Source: Lysobacterales bacterium
GTDB taxonomy: Bacteria > Pseudomonadota > Gammaproteobacteria > Xanthomonadales > SZUA-5
Direction of reading: 5' to 3'
Length of the DNA: 64,000 nt
NCBI GenBank assembly: GCA_022844135.1
Contig: JALHMG010000009.1
Location: 23,695 to 87,694, forward strand
Shown: piece after piece, positions 9,701 through 18,587 of the stretch
Position numbering within the stretch: the stretch's first letter is position 1
How the letters are laid out: every line of letters starts with the position of its first letter
Position numbers and translations under genes: made by a program
Notes under the pieces: generated by a model
What the model saw: only the letters and a program-made list of their open reading frames with translations
Told to the model about the DNA's origin: nothing
Databases searched by the model: none

Positions 9701-10432
9701 ATTGGAGGCCGTCGCCGTTACGTCAAATCCCCTGCCGATTGTGAATGGGATGGTGCCGGACTTGTTGGTCCCTATCAGATTTCCATTCGCACTAGATCCA
9801 TCTGAGTTGAGATTAAAGATGGTTTCGTCTGCAATTACATTGCGGTCTTGTGCGGCAGGGCTGCCGATCACCGTTTGAGCCCGGCAAAACAAGCCGTTTG
9901 CGTTCCCAAGCTGAACATCGCCACTCGCCCTCAGCCCGATGAAGTTTCCGTGAATCTGGGTATTTCCCGCGGCGCATACGAGTCCGGTGCTGATGCCGTT
10001 GGCGAATCGGGTGATCGATAGACCGCGAATTGTCACATCGGGGGCACATACCGTCAGACCCGTGCCGCCGGCTGCATCGCCATCGATTCGAATTCGCAAT
10101 ACGGCATTGCTGACATTCGGATCGTTATTGACCCGAGTGCCGCTCTGCGAATAGCCGTTGATCGTCAGCGGCTGAACAATGGTTGGCAGAGGTGTCGCCG
10201 GCGAAATGAGGAGTTCGCCACGCACTGGCAGCGAGATCGCAAAATTGATGGTGTCGGCCGCCGCGGTTGCGTTGGCCGCTGTGATTGCTTGACGCAAGGT
10301 GCAAACGCTTCCGCAGGTGCTGCCAGCGGTGTCGGCCGTGCTGGTGACGACAAACGTGGCGGCCCCGCAGGGTGCCGCCATGACGCATGCGGCGACGATC
10401 ACCAACAGCCATGCTGCGAATACCCGTTTCAT
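6758..10432 (-). CDS. Secreted protein with three CSLREA/beta-helix modules and a C-terminal GFE tail
   Basis: This 1224-residue exported protein is built from three homologous ~400-residue modules. Each opens with a CSLREA-like motif: CTLRQAIT (about residue 50), CSLRDAIT (about 436) and CTLREAIT (about 836). Each then has parallel beta-helix repeats (DRNVI motifs), an N-D-x-x-D-x-D segment followed by QNxPVL, and a beta-sandwich segment with a conserved CHxSGHG-type motif. Signal peptide MKRVFAAWLLVIVAACVMA supports the ATG at 10432. The frame is open 161 codons further upstream, but that stretch overlaps the divergent gene at 10662 and has no coding character. The protein ends in VFANGFE, a tail shared with other secreted proteins in this window. 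A surface, adhesive or sorting role is inference. Confidence 0.85.
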   Translation of the reverse strand: MKRVFAAWLLVIVAACVMAAPCGAATFVVTSTADTAGSTCGSVCTLRQAITAANATAAADTINFAISLPVRGELLISPATPLPTIVQPLTINGYSQSGTRVNNDPNVSNAVLRIRIDGDAAGGTGLTVCAPDVTIRGLSITRFANGISTGLVCAAGNTQIHGNFIGLRASGDVQLGNANGLFCRAQTVIGSPAAQDRNVIADETIFNLNSDGSSANGNLIGTNKSGTIPFTIGRGFDVTATASNLSIGNTAPNTIRNAVIGINVTSESDNVDFANNRISQSRDLGIDLNNDGVTLNDPNDVDSGANALQNFPLIGGVQRVTGGVALTGTLDVGHPGSLAYKLTTYAGSVCHPSGHGEGERILGQTTRNFSSTAESFSYTQSTTDPLPPGTVITMTATRAGVGTSEFSACFPLDPPPLVVNTTSDTADGVCNAAHCSLRDAITVSNAAPSGSFQRIHFAIPPLSGTSEILISPTSQLPDISRAVTIDGYTQSGATPNTDPVVSNAVIRIRIDGFGTPIGTRGLRLCAPTVVRGLSITRFSVGIEKCSPSASEIVGNFFGVAADGVTGATNNASLLANGGPLRVGGNTPADRNVIVATLVGITLAPAASGSLVDNNLFGADRTGTVPLGSGTGASITAATDTVFLGTLAPNAFRFLPRAISVASGAELGNLFGSNTFSNHAQLAVDLGADGVTPNDPGDTDIGPNNLQNFPVLTLAERTDNGLRVVGELDTIAPQFTLAIYASTSCHSSGHGPGEQLLDTQPLSGDRFDTQVLTDLDLSVFTTITATATTTDGTSEISACITATDPPPGIAVDSASDSFSVNGGCDATGDGNTCTLREAITLANAQAGVDAIRFAIPGDGPHVIGLVASLPQITQGLSIDGYTQIGAVPNADTDRSDAVIKIEIRAGTQAAALRSCTSDLVDLRGLALNGGSIATIVRGDGATCPGPMRIRGSWLGFSADGNSISGAVGVVARDPLTFGGPSLADRNVVGNYSTGLLIRDLATGSTVSTNLFGRAPDFSQVAINTTDIELFDVSGVDIGGESELRNRFFFSNTAVLVRGSNADFNQLYANLFIQNNGSTAIDLSNGNGPDGITPNDVNDIDTGPNDGQNTPVLSDGMAVGISTTINGVLDVPTGIVVPVQYRLAFYRSSFCTDASGPSNGRHGDTYLGSVIRSFASNSENFSATITTQPIAGFITATATAPDGSTSEFSNCLVAPRVDAVFANGFE

Positions 10433-10661
10433 GAATTGCTCCCAGGTCAGGCCACATTCGGCGAGTTGTGTACAGGCTGGCAGCGCCGAGTCGCCCTCGT
10501 TTGACGCCAGGTTGTGGGGCTTTGACGCCACGTTGCGAGCCGTTATCGACGCATCCGCGCGGCAAACAGCCGCAACCTCGTGCGCTACGCGCGTCGCGCA
10601 AAGCCGGGACAGTACGGCCACCGACGCCAATCGCGCTCGGACCGACTGCAAAGGAGCGACC

Positions 10662-12002
10662 ATGTTGACCACCCTGACCCGTATCGCGCTGCTGGGCGCG
10701 CTGATGTACGCGCCCACGGCCTTCGCGCAGCGCGACGACGATCCCGATAACGGCCAATCCTGGCTGACAAAGTTTGCCGAGCACGACGCCCGCGACGGCC
10801 GGCTCTGGGCCGGTACCCTCCGCGCGACCGACGATTTTGGGGCCACCCATGACCGCGACTTTCGGCTCACGGCCAGCGGCAGCATCGCGCGCGGCGATCG
10901 AAAGGTGGTGCTCAACCGTTATGAACCCGAGTGCTTCGAATTCGCGCCGGCCGCTCGCCTGAGCCTCGACGACTATTGCGATCAGTTGACGCTGACCTGG
11001 CAGGGCGAGGATGCGACCATCGCCTTTTCCAGCCTGGATGCGAATCGCCGCTATTCGTTTACGCTGCGTGCCGATCCGCGCTCGCCCGGCGAATGGACCT
11101 CAATGACGCCGACCGTGCCGGCGCCAACCTTGCGCCTGAGCAGCGGAAACAGCAACGGCGATGTGTCTTACCGCTGGGAACTTGGTACGCGCGAGGCGAG
11201 CTATCGGCAAGCCGGCGAGGTCACCGCCAGCCAGTTGCGCGGTGCGGATTTGCACCCGGTCGAGATCGGGCTGCTGGGCCTGGGCGAGGTGTTGCTGACT
11301 TTCAATCGATACGCCTTCGAACGATCGCTGCTGCCGCGAAACCATCCGGATTACGAACCGACGCCTTACGCAGCCTGGGCCGAAGAAACGGTCGAAGGCG
11401 GCTGTATCTTCAATGTCTGCTTCGGCAACCTGGGCGGCAATGGCGGCAGTGCAGGCAATAACTACAATGCCTGTTCGCCCGGCCATCCGAACTATAACCC
11501 GGCCAACTGCCCGCACGACCTGACCTTCGCACGCTGGCCCGTTGCCATACGACCCAAACTGGAGAAACTGAGCAACAGCCAGGTTCGCGTTCGGGTCTAC
11601 CTCAAAAACGTTGGGACGGGGGACGTGTACGTTGAGAGCGCAACTTTCCCCGATCCGAGCATCGCCTTCTTTTCGCTGATACGGCTCGGCGCCGGATCGC
11701 CGCTGGTCAGCGCGACGAGCATTGCGTCTTCGCCCTACGGCGAACAGTGCTACAGCGTCAGCAGCAGCCTGGAGCAGGATGGGGAGATCATCAATCCGTT
11801 TGAGTTGATCGAGTTAAAAGCAGGCGAGGCGAAAAAGATCCCGCGCTTCGAGATGACCTGCGGCCAGAACAGTACGCGCCCGGCCGGACGCTACCGGTTG
11901 TACATCCATGTCGATCCGTACGATGCCTATGACACACCCGGGCTCAGCGGCAACAACATCGGCAATTCGGCTCTGCTCGACTGGGTTCATTTGCGCAACT
12001 GA
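10662..12002 (+). CDS. Exported protein of unknown function with a C-terminal Ig/CARDB-like domain
   Basis: This 446-residue protein has a clear signal peptide (MLTTLTRIALLGALMYAPTA, cleaved after FAQ) and an AAGGAG ribosome-binding site six bases before the ATG. The middle is a beta-rich region. A glycine/asparagine-rich loop follows (GNLGGNGGSAGNNYNACSPG) with several cysteines likely to form disulfides. The last ~150 residues (from about IRPKLEKLSNSQVRVRVYLK) look like an immunoglobulin-fold, CARDB-type domain. I do not recognise the full-length family. It is divergent from the CSLREA gene, with 229 bp between the two starts that must hold both promoters. The frame is open further upstream but the signal peptide fixes the start. 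Confidence 0.8.
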   Translation: MLTTLTRIALLGALMYAPTAFAQRDDDPDNGQSWLTKFAEHDARDGRLWAGTLRATDDFGATHDRDFRLTASGSIARGDRKVVLNRYEPECFEFAPAARLSLDDYCDQLTLTWQGEDATIAFSSLDANRRYSFTLRADPRSPGEWTSMTPTVPAPTLRLSSGNSNGDVSYRWELGTREASYRQAGEVTASQLRGADLHPVEIGLLGLGEVLLTFNRYAFERSLLPRNHPDYEPTPYAAWAEETVEGGCIFNVCFGNLGGNGGSAGNNYNACSPGHPNYNPANCPHDLTFARWPVAIRPKLEKLSNSQVRVRVYLKNVGTGDVYVESATFPDPSIAFFSLIRLGAGSPLVSATSIASSPYGEQCYSVSSSLEQDGEIINPFELIELKAGEAKKIPRFEMTCGQNSTRPAGRYRLYIHVDPYDAYDTPGLSGNNIGNSALLDWVHLRN

Positions 12003-12033
12003 GCGCGTGTGCCGACAAAGCGAGTTTCGCCGA

Positions 12034-12062
12034 TCGGCGGGCAGCCTATCGCTGCCCGCCGA
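12034..12062. terminator. Bidirectional hairpin terminator between convergent genes
   Basis: A perfect 11-bp stem, TCGGCGGGCAG/CTGCCCGCCGA with a 7-nt loop, fills most of the 62-bp gap between the converging stops of the exported-protein gene and the chitinase gene. There is no long T tract, so efficiency is uncertain. Confidence 0.7.
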
Positions 12063-12064
12063 CA

Positions 12065-14320
12065 TCAATGCTGATGCGGACACTGTTTCGACTGCGCCGA
12101 CGAGGTCGCCAATCCGTCGGCGATGGCTTGCGATAACGTGCCGGTGGCATCGTCGCCGGAGAGCTCCCAGAAGAACACGCCGCCCAGACCACGATCGACG
12201 ACATAGCTCATCTTCTCGCCGATGGCGACCGGATCGTCGTAGCTCCAGAACGTCGAGCCGTTGAAGACCCAATGGCTCTTCGTTTGTGTGTCGCGATAGC
12301 TTGGCCAACTCAGCGTCTTGAGCACTTTGTAGTCCTCGATACCGGCTTCATACGTGCCGGGCGCGGCGCCGGTGCCGAGTTGGTACAGGCCTTGATTGGG
12401 GCTGGCGACGCCCGCCCAGCCGCGGCCATAAAAGCCGATGCCAAGACTGAGTTTCGCTGCCGGCACACCGCGGCTGATGAATGCCTGCAAGGCATCGTGG
12501 GTGTTGTACAAGCGCAGATCGCCCGTGCTCGGATCGGCGCTGGAGCCAAACAGTGCGCTGTGATGGTTGCTGCGCAAATTCCACGGGCCGTGGAAATCGT
12601 AGGTCATCACCAGAATCGCGTCCAAATGCGTGTGGTAGGCGCCTGGATCGGTGACACGAATCTTGTCGATGCCCGCGCCCACGGCGGCGGTGAGTTCGAG
12701 TTGTGGATCGATCGCATCGAGCTGCCGGCGGAACTCGGCCAATAGCGCGGTGAAGTTGGCGGCATCGTCCGGATGACCGCAACTAAGACCACAAGCCACC
12801 GGATACTCCCAATCGATATCGATGCCATCGAACACGCCAGCCGCAGCGCCGAGGCCACCCGCACCATCGGAGATCGGCAGATTGCCGCGGATGTAAGCAT
12901 CGATACAGGAGCTGACGAACGCCTGGCGATTGGCCGCATTGGCCGCTTGCGAAAAGCCGCGCGACCAGGTCCAACCGCCCAGCGAGATCAGCACCTTGAG
13001 GTTGGGATGCCGTTGTTTGAGTTTGCGCAATTGATTCCAGTTGCCGCGCAAGGGCTGATCCCACACATCGGCAATACCATCGACGCTCTCGCTGGCGCTG
13101 AAAGACCGCGCATAGTCCGCCCAAGCGTCGCCGCCCGCACCGGTATCCGGGTTCGACGGCTGATTCACGCCGACCTCGCAGCGATTGTTGCGCACGTTGC
13201 CGAAGGCATAGTTCAAGTGCGTGATGCGTCCGGCGGTTCCCGAATCGACGATATTGCGCACCTTGTAGTTGCGCGCGTAGATGCCCCACTGGGTGAAGTA
13301 AGCGGTCACCCGGCGCGCTGGCGCGCCGACCGGTTGCTGGGTTTGCACCGGCAACGGCGCGCTTTGTTCCGACAGGTTGCCGGCCACATCGCGGGCACGT
13401 ACGCGGTAGCTATAACTGGTGTCCGGCTGCAGGCCGCTGTCCAGAAAACCCGTACTCGACACTTGCCCGACAGCCACACCATCGCGCAGGACGGTATAGC
13501 CGGAAACACCACTGCCACCGGGGTTGTCGGTCGACGCCTGCCAACTGAGCATCACGGTGGTGGTGGTTTGGGTCGGCGACACGAGGCCCGTTGGCACCGA
13601 CGGCGGAATCGTGTCGCTGATGCCCTCGAATCCATTCGCGAACAGCAGGTTGGCGCCCGAACCGCCGCCCGGAAAAGCGACGTCGATGCAGGTGTAAAAC
13701 GCTTCCGCGCTGTCGGAGCGCTGCCAGACGTTGTAGATCACGTGGCGCCCGCTGCGCGCCGGGAGCGGACAATCCAGACTGTAGGTGTTATTGGGTCCGA
13801 GCGGTACCGAGCCCAACTGGCAGAAAGGCTCCAGATCCGACCATCGCAGCGCGACATTCGGGTTCCAGCCGGGCCGGGTGACATAAAAGGTCCAGTCCTG
13901 CGTCGCGTGCGGCGCTGTGCCCAAAAAGCGGAACTGGAAGCGCCCGTTGGCGTCTGCCGCGATCGGTTGCGCCTGCCAGTCGCTCCTGGGCAAATCCAGA
14001 CCGGCATACGCGGGGTTACCGCCCGAGCACAATTGACCGTCTGGCACCACCAGCTGATGCTGACCCGCAGCGTTGGCCTGATTGACGCCCATCCAGTCGT
14101 ACAGCGCCTGGCTGCCGCTTTGCGCCACCAACGCCTGGCAGGAAGGATGCGGCGGGTTCTCCGGCCCTTGCAGATAACACTGGTAGATGCGGCTCAGCGG
14201 CAAGCTCATCGAGCCATGCGCATGGACCGCGCCTGGCATCAGCAAACCGTGACAAACGCCCAGGCCAAGGGCGACGATCGGGCCGATACGCGCCAGCGTT
14301 TTGAAGTTCGTCGACACCAT
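12065..14320 (-). CDS. Modular chitinolytic enzyme: AA10 LPMO, FnIII linker, GH18 chitinase
   Basis: This 751-residue exported protein combines two chitin-attacking activities. The signal peptide ends at GAVHA, so mature His35 (HGSMS) would be the N-terminal histidine of the copper histidine brace of an AA10 lytic polysaccharide monooxygenase. The second brace histidine is H138 in TAPHATQDW. The LPMO domain runs to ~225. A LLFANGFE segment near 230 matches the GFE tails of other secreted proteins here. An FnIII domain (~237-335) follows, then a GH18 barrel whose catalytic motif FDGIDIDWEYP has acid/base E505. Together these would oxidise crystalline chitin and hydrolyse chains. The start at 14320 is chosen because it gives a clean signal peptide. 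The frame is open 29 codons upstream. The gene is convergent with 10662-12002. Confidence 0.93.
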   Translation of the reverse strand: MVSTNFKTLARIGPIVALGLGVCHGLLMPGAVHAHGSMSLPLSRIYQCYLQGPENPPHPSCQALVAQSGSQALYDWMGVNQANAAGQHQLVVPDGQLCSGGNPAYAGLDLPRSDWQAQPIAADANGRFQFRFLGTAPHATQDWTFYVTRPGWNPNVALRWSDLEPFCQLGSVPLGPNNTYSLDCPLPARSGRHVIYNVWQRSDSAEAFYTCIDVAFPGGGSGANLLFANGFEGISDTIPPSVPTGLVSPTQTTTTVMLSWQASTDNPGGSGVSGYTVLRDGVAVGQVSSTGFLDSGLQPDTSYSYRVRARDVAGNLSEQSAPLPVQTQQPVGAPARRVTAYFTQWGIYARNYKVRNIVDSGTAGRITHLNYAFGNVRNNRCEVGVNQPSNPDTGAGGDAWADYARSFSASESVDGIADVWDQPLRGNWNQLRKLKQRHPNLKVLISLGGWTWSRGFSQAANAANRQAFVSSCIDAYIRGNLPISDGAGGLGAAAGVFDGIDIDWEYPVACGLSCGHPDDAANFTALLAEFRRQLDAIDPQLELTAAVGAGIDKIRVTDPGAYHTHLDAILVMTYDFHGPWNLRSNHHSALFGSSADPSTGDLRLYNTHDALQAFISRGVPAAKLSLGIGFYGRGWAGVASPNQGLYQLGTGAAPGTYEAGIEDYKVLKTLSWPSYRDTQTKSHWVFNGSTFWSYDDPVAIGEKMSYVVDRGLGGVFFWELSGDDATGTLSQAIADGLATSSAQSKQCPHQH

Positions 14321-14445
14321 CGAGCGCCCCAAAAACCAAGTTGCCTCAGTCTGGCAGCCGACGTGTGCTGCAACTACCGGCGAAAGTGTGATGGCCGCCC
14401 CAACCAAAGTAGGCGGAACGACAAGTACCGAGCCTCGGATATCGC

Positions 14446-15546
14446 CTAATCGCGTTGTGCCAATGCCAGCACCCGCGCGCGGCGTAAGGCCGCACCGAGG
14501 GCGGTGCCGGTGAGGCCGCGCGCCAGCAGGGGTTCGGCGGCGACTTTGCGGATGCGCTCAAGGTCGCTCTCGAAACCGGCGCCAGGCTCGTTACCCTGGA
14601 TCAATTGGTAAGCGACCCAATAACGCCCCGCGCGCTCCGGGCGGCGCAGCGCATCGAGCGATTCGAAGATTGCCATGCGCGCTTCGGAATCGAGTGCGCC
14701 GTAGCTTTGCGGCCGCACGCTGGCCACGAGGCGGGCCAGATCGCGGTGCTCCACGGGAACTTTCAGGCGTGCGCTCAGCGTGGCGACGGCCGCTGGCGCC
14801 AGGTCGCGGCAGAGCACGGCGTACGCCACTTGATCGTCCTTCGGCGCTGCGTCCGGGCAGGCATCCAGCGCGACCTGACGGCCTGGGTCGTAAACGGCCG
14901 CCAACTCCGGCGCCACTCGCGACAAGGCGCCGCAGTCGTTCAAGGTGCGCAAGAACGCACTCGGCTTAGCTTCTGCCAACGCGCGCTGCAACTCGGCCCA
15001 AACGCGTTCGGGCACGAGGTGATCGGCCTCGCCGGCAACCACCATCGTTCGCATCAGCGCCAAAGTTTCCGGGGCCAGTTTGTAATCGACATAGCGCGCC
15101 AGGAAACGCGCCGCGCGCAGGATGCGCACCGGATCTTCGCCGAATGCCTCCGACACGTGGCGCAGCGTCCTTAAAGCCAGATCGCGCTGGCCACCGTAGG
15201 GGTCGACAAGATTGCCGTCCACGTCCTGCGCCATCGCGTTGATCGTGAAATCGCGGCGGCGCAAATCCTCCTCCAGCGTTACGTCCGGGCCGGCGTGGAC
15301 CGCAAAGCCGGTATAGCCGCGCCCGGTCTTGCGCTCGGTACGCGCGAGTGCGTATTCCTCTTTGGTGTGTGGATGCAGGAACACGGGAAAGTCCGCGCCG
15401 ACGTTCTGGAATCCCGCGGCAAGCATCGCCTCGGGCGATACGCCGACGACGACAAAATCGCGGTCCTTGACCGGCCGCCCGAGCAGCCGATCGCGCACCG
15501 CGCCGCCAACGAGGAAGCTCCGCGCTTCGATCTGCTTCAACGTCAC
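14446..15546 (-). CDS. cca: CCA-adding tRNA nucleotidyltransferase
   Basis: This enzyme adds or repairs the 3' CCA of tRNA using CTP and ATP. The 366-residue protein has the class II polymerase-beta signature: FLVGGAVRD at residues 11-19, then DxD metal ligands D28 and D30 in [17 protein letters not shown] and the basic motif [12 protein letters not shown] follow. It matches the gammaproteobacterial Cca type. The GTG start at 15546 overlaps the stop of the M17 peptidase gene by 4 bp (GTGA). Longer upstream reading is in frame but lies inside the peptidase gene and lacks family similarity. An extended HD phosphohydrolase domain as in the E. coli protein is not evident from the visible motifs. 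Confidence 0.93.
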   Translation of the reverse strand: MTLKQIEARSFLVGGAVRDRLLGRPVKDRDFVVVGVSPEAMLAAGFQNVGADFPVFLHPHTKEEYALARTERKTGRGYTGFAVHAGPDVTLEEDLRRRDFTINAMAQDVDGNLVDPYGGQRDLALRTLRHVSEAFGEDPVRILRAARFLARYVDYKLAPETLALMRTMVVAGEADHLVPERVWAELQRALAEAKPSAFLRTLNDCGALSRVAPELAAVYDPGRQVALDACPDAAPKDDQVAYAVLCRDLAPAAVATLSARLKVPVEHRDLARLVASVRPQSYGALDSEARMAIFESLDALRRPERAGRYWVAYQLIQGNEPGAGFESDLERIRKVAAEPLLARGLTGTALGAALRRARVLALAQRD

Positions 15547-16910
15547 GCTGGATAGCGCTCGCTCAAGAACGCGAACGCTGCGCGCAGTCCCTGGCAATCG
15601 CCGCCCGCCGGGCGTCCGGGTTTGCCGTCGCTCCAGCAATAAGTGTCGAGGTGCGCCCACGGCGTGGCGTCAGTCACAAAGCGCTTCAAGTACAGCGCCG
15701 CCGTTACCGCGCCAGCCATTTTCGAGGCACCGGCATTGTTGAGGTCGGCGATCTTGCTCTCCAGCATCGGGTAGTAATCGTCCCACAGTGGCATTGGCCA
15801 GAGCGGGTCAGACACGGCCCTGCCGGCAGCCAACAAACCGGCCGAAAGCGCATCGTCGTTGCAAAAGAGCGCCGGCAAATCCGGACCGAGCGCAATGCGC
15901 GCAGCGCCGGTGAGCGTGGCGAAATCGAGCAACAGTGCTGGCTTGTATTCCTGCGCGTAAGTCAACGCATCGCACAGGATCACGCGGCCTTCGGCATCGG
16001 TATTGCCGATTTCGACGCTGACGCCGGCACGCGTAGCGATCACCTCGCCGGGTCGATAGGCATTGGGGCCGATGGCGTTTTCCACGGTCGGCACCAGCAG
16101 ATGCAGGCGCACCGGTAGTTTTGCGCCGAGCACCAGCCGCGCAAGCTCGATGGCGACGGCCGCGCCGCCCATATCTTTTTTCATCAGCGCCATCCCATCG
16201 GACGGCTTGATGTCGAGCCCGCCGGTGTCGAAACACACACCTTTGCCGACGATCGCGATGCGCGGATGGTCTGGATGACCGGCTGACAGTTCGACCAGAC
16301 GCGGTGCGCGGTGGCTGGCGCGTCCCACCGCATGAATCGCCGGGAAGCGCTCGGTCAGCAAAGCATCGCCGACGATGCTGCGTACGGTTGCGCCGTATTC
16401 GCTGCCGAGCGCGCGGATGTGCGCCTCCAGCTCCTCGGGGCCCAGGTCCTCGGTGGGCGTATTGACCAGATCGCGAGCGTTGAACACGGCGCGAGCGATG
16501 GCGTTCAAACGTTCGCGCCGCTCGGCGTCGGCCACCACCAGCGTCGCCATGGCGCGCTTGAGCGTGGGGCGATAACGAAGAAACTGATAACTGCCGAGCG
16601 CAAAACCGATCAGCGCCGCATCCGAGACCTCCGTGCCTGGCGCGAATGCGATGGGCGGCAGCAGGCTCGGGGCTAAGCTCAACGCCCAGCCGTCAGCCAG
16701 CGACTTGACGACCACCACCGCGGCTTCCGGCTCGCCGTCTGGCCCATACATCACACCTTGCGAATGCCGCCGCGACTCGAATCGCTGCGCAGCCAACTGC
16801 GCGCGCGTGGCCGGCGATTGCTGTTGCAGCCATGACCTGGCGTCGGCCTCCGTGACCACATGCAGCGCTCGCGCATCATTCCCCGCGACCAACACGTCGA
16901 CCCGTTCCAT
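15543..16910 (-). CDS. M17 leucyl aminopeptidase family protein
   Basis: This is a cytoplasmic metallo-aminopeptidase that removes N-terminal residues from peptides. The 455-residue protein has an N-terminal alpha/beta domain and a C-terminal catalytic domain. The catalytic domain carries the two-metal motifs [27 protein letters not shown] and the family signature [10 protein letters not shown], followed by DFATLTGAA. The ATG at 16910 is preceded by GGGAGAGGTGG, a strong ribosome-binding site. Reading 22 codons further upstream has no such support. It is translationally coupled to cca through a GTGA overlap. It resembles the shorter PepB/YpdF-like M17 members as well as PepA, so no symbol is given. 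Confidence 0.9.
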   Translation of the reverse strand: MERVDVLVAGNDARALHVVTEADARSWLQQQSPATRAQLAAQRFESRRHSQGVMYGPDGEPEAAVVVVKSLADGWALSLAPSLLPPIAFAPGTEVSDAALIGFALGSYQFLRYRPTLKRAMATLVVADAERRERLNAIARAVFNARDLVNTPTEDLGPEELEAHIRALGSEYGATVRSIVGDALLTERFPAIHAVGRASHRAPRLVELSAGHPDHPRIAIVGKGVCFDTGGLDIKPSDGMALMKKDMGGAAVAIELARLVLGAKLPVRLHLLVPTVENAIGPNAYRPGEVIATRAGVSVEIGNTDAEGRVILCDALTYAQEYKPALLLDFATLTGAARIALGPDLPALFCNDDALSAGLLAAGRAVSDPLWPMPLWDDYYPMLESKIADLNNAGASKMAGAVTAALYLKRFVTDATPWAHLDTYCWSDGKPGRPAGGDCQGLRAAFAFLSERYPA

Positions 16911-17070
16911 CCACCTCTCCCCGCGCTTCGATCCGTTCAAGTTTACGTGGGCAGCGCTCGTGAATGCTTGTGTCAAGACAGAAAAAAAGCCGACGACAGA
17001 GCAACCACTCTAGCCATTTCGCTCAGATTGGCTTCACAATTCACCCGACCCACCCACGGAGCTGATACCC

Positions 17071-17757
17071 ATGATTCGCAAACTGCTTGCTGCAACCGTT
17101 CTCGCTGCGCTGTCGCTGCCCGCTTTTGCCCAGGACGAAGAAGCGTCCAGCCCGTTTGCGTTTTCGGTGGGCGCCGTCAGCGACTACGCCTTTCGCGGCG
17201 TGTCGCAAACCAACGAAGGCCCGGCATGGCAGGCCTCAGCCGAGTACACCCACGACAGCGGCTTTTACGCCGGCATCTGGGCCTCGCGCGTCGATTTCGT
17301 CGATGGCGATCAAGCCAATATCGAGTCCGATTGGTACCTCGGCTTCTCGACGCCGATCAACGATGTTTTGACCTTCGACATTTCGCTGTTGCGCTATGTG
17401 TACATCGATCAAGACGATTACAACTACAACGAGCTGTTGGTCTCGCTGGGTGTGGGCGACTACGTGAGCTTCTTGCTCGGCTATTCCAACGACGTGTTCT
17501 CCAGCGATGAAACCGGCATCTACTACGGCGCCAGCGGCAGCTATCCGTTGCCGTGGGGCGATGTCAGCCTGACCGGCAGCATCGGCCATTACGATCTGGA
17601 CGATGCCCTGGGCGATTCGTACCAGGACTTCAGCGTTGGCTTGAGCAAGGCTTTTGGCCCGATGACGGTCGGACTGCAATGGGTGCACGCCACCGAGAAC
17701 CTGTTCGGTCGCAACGATGGTTCGCGCTACGTGCTGACCACCAACTGGGCGTTCTGA
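17071..17757 (+). CDS. TorF-family (TIGR02001) putative outer-membrane porin
   Basis: This 228-residue protein has a signal peptide (MIRKLLAATVLAALSLPAFA) followed by amphipathic beta strands rich in aromatic residues. It ends in TNWAF with a terminal phenylalanine, as recognised by the BAM complex. The conserved opening AFSVGAVSDYAFRGVSQTN is typical of the TIGR02001 family. The substrate is unknown. The 3' end overlaps the convergent GluQ-RS gene by 31 bp, so no terminator separates the two. Confidence 0.88.
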   Translation: MIRKLLAATVLAALSLPAFAQDEEASSPFAFSVGAVSDYAFRGVSQTNEGPAWQASAEYTHDSGFYAGIWASRVDFVDGDQANIESDWYLGFSTPINDVLTFDISLLRYVYIDQDDYNYNELLVSLGVGDYVSFLLGYSNDVFSSDETGIYYGASGSYPLPWGDVSLTGSIGHYDLDDALGDSYQDFSVGLSKAFGPMTVGLQWVHATENLFGRNDGSRYVLTTNWAF

Positions 17758-18587
17758 TCGCGCCATCGGCGGGACCAGTGTTCGGTCCACAATCCGAGCG
17801 CCGCATCGATATCGTTGCTGGCGGCGCTCGGTAGTTGTAAGTGTTTTGCGGCAGCGGCCAGCGCCGCCAGTGGGTCAGTTGCGTCGACGCCATCGGCCAG
17901 ATTCTGTTTGCTGAGTTTCGCACCGTTCGCGCCGCGCACCACCGGCACGTGCAGATAGCGAAGCGGTGGATATCCAAGCGCTGCGCCCAAAGCGATTTGC
18001 CGCGGCGTCGAGTCGAGAAGATCGTCGCCGCGCACCACGTCGGTGATGCCCTGGTAGGCATCGTCGACCACCACCGCAAGCTGATACGCGATCAGCCCGT
18101 CGGCGCGGCGCAACACCACGTCGCCCACCTCGACATCCAGCCTCTGCGCGAAGAGGCCAGCGCAATGATCGATGTATTCGACGCGCTCCGCCAACGCGCG
18201 CCAGCGGATTGCTGGCGTTTTGTTGGACGACGACGCGACGCAAACCCCGCGATGGATTCCGCCGCTCGCCACCAGGTCACTGCGCGAACAGCGACATTCG
18301 AACGCCGCGCCGATGCGCAGCAGGCGCTCGATCTCCTGTTCGTACGCGCCGATCCTGGTGTGCTGATAAAGCACCGGCAGGTCGGATCTCAGGCGCAGCG
18401 CATCCAGAGTTGCGATGATCGAATCGCTGGCCCCTTTCACCTCTCGCGGCGGATCGATGTCCTCGATGCGCACCAACCAAGATCCGCCGTGCGCCAGCGC
18501 GTCCAACTTGCTCGCGAGTGCGGCGACAATCGATCCGGCGTGCAAAGGCCCAGTAGGCGAGGGCGCGAAGCGACCGCGGTAGCTCAT
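17727..18587 (-). CDS. gluQ: Glutamyl-Q tRNA(Asp) synthetase
   Basis: This truncated glutamyl-tRNA synthetase paralogue attaches glutamate to queuosine at the wobble position of tRNA(Asp). The 286-residue protein keeps the class I catalytic core: RFAPSPTGPLHAGS replaces the HIGH box region, then RIEDIDPPRE, a cysteine cluster ECRCSRSD, and KLSKQN in place of KMSKS. It lacks the anticodon-binding domain of GltX, as expected. The ATG at 18587 overlaps the stop of the upstream PIN-toxin gene by 4 bp (ATGA), so it is coupled to a toxin-antitoxin pair. It runs convergently into the porin gene. Confidence 0.93.
   Translation of the reverse strand: MSYRGRFAPSPTGPLHAGSIVAALASKLDALAHGGSWLVRIEDIDPPREVKGASDSIIATLDALRLRSDLPVLYQHTRIGAYEQEIERLLRIGAAFECRCSRSDLVASGGIHRGVCVASSSNKTPAIRWRALAERVEYIDHCAGLFAQRLDVEVGDVVLRRADGLIAYQLAVVVDDAYQGITDVVRGDDLLDSTPRQIALGAALGYPPLRYLHVPVVRGANGAKLSKQNLADGVDATDPLAALAAAAKHLQLPSAASNDIDAALGLWTEHWSRRWRDQNAQLVVST

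Noticed and set aside
10433..10915. N-terminal 161-codon extension of the CSLREA protein
   Set aside because: It overlaps the divergent exported-protein gene, has no coding character and would bury the signal peptide that begins at 10432.
12773..14449. Plus-strand open frame of 558 codons opposite the LPMO-GH18 gene
   Set aside because: Histidine/arginine-rich shadow with no domain. The minus-strand enzyme has intact catalytic motifs.
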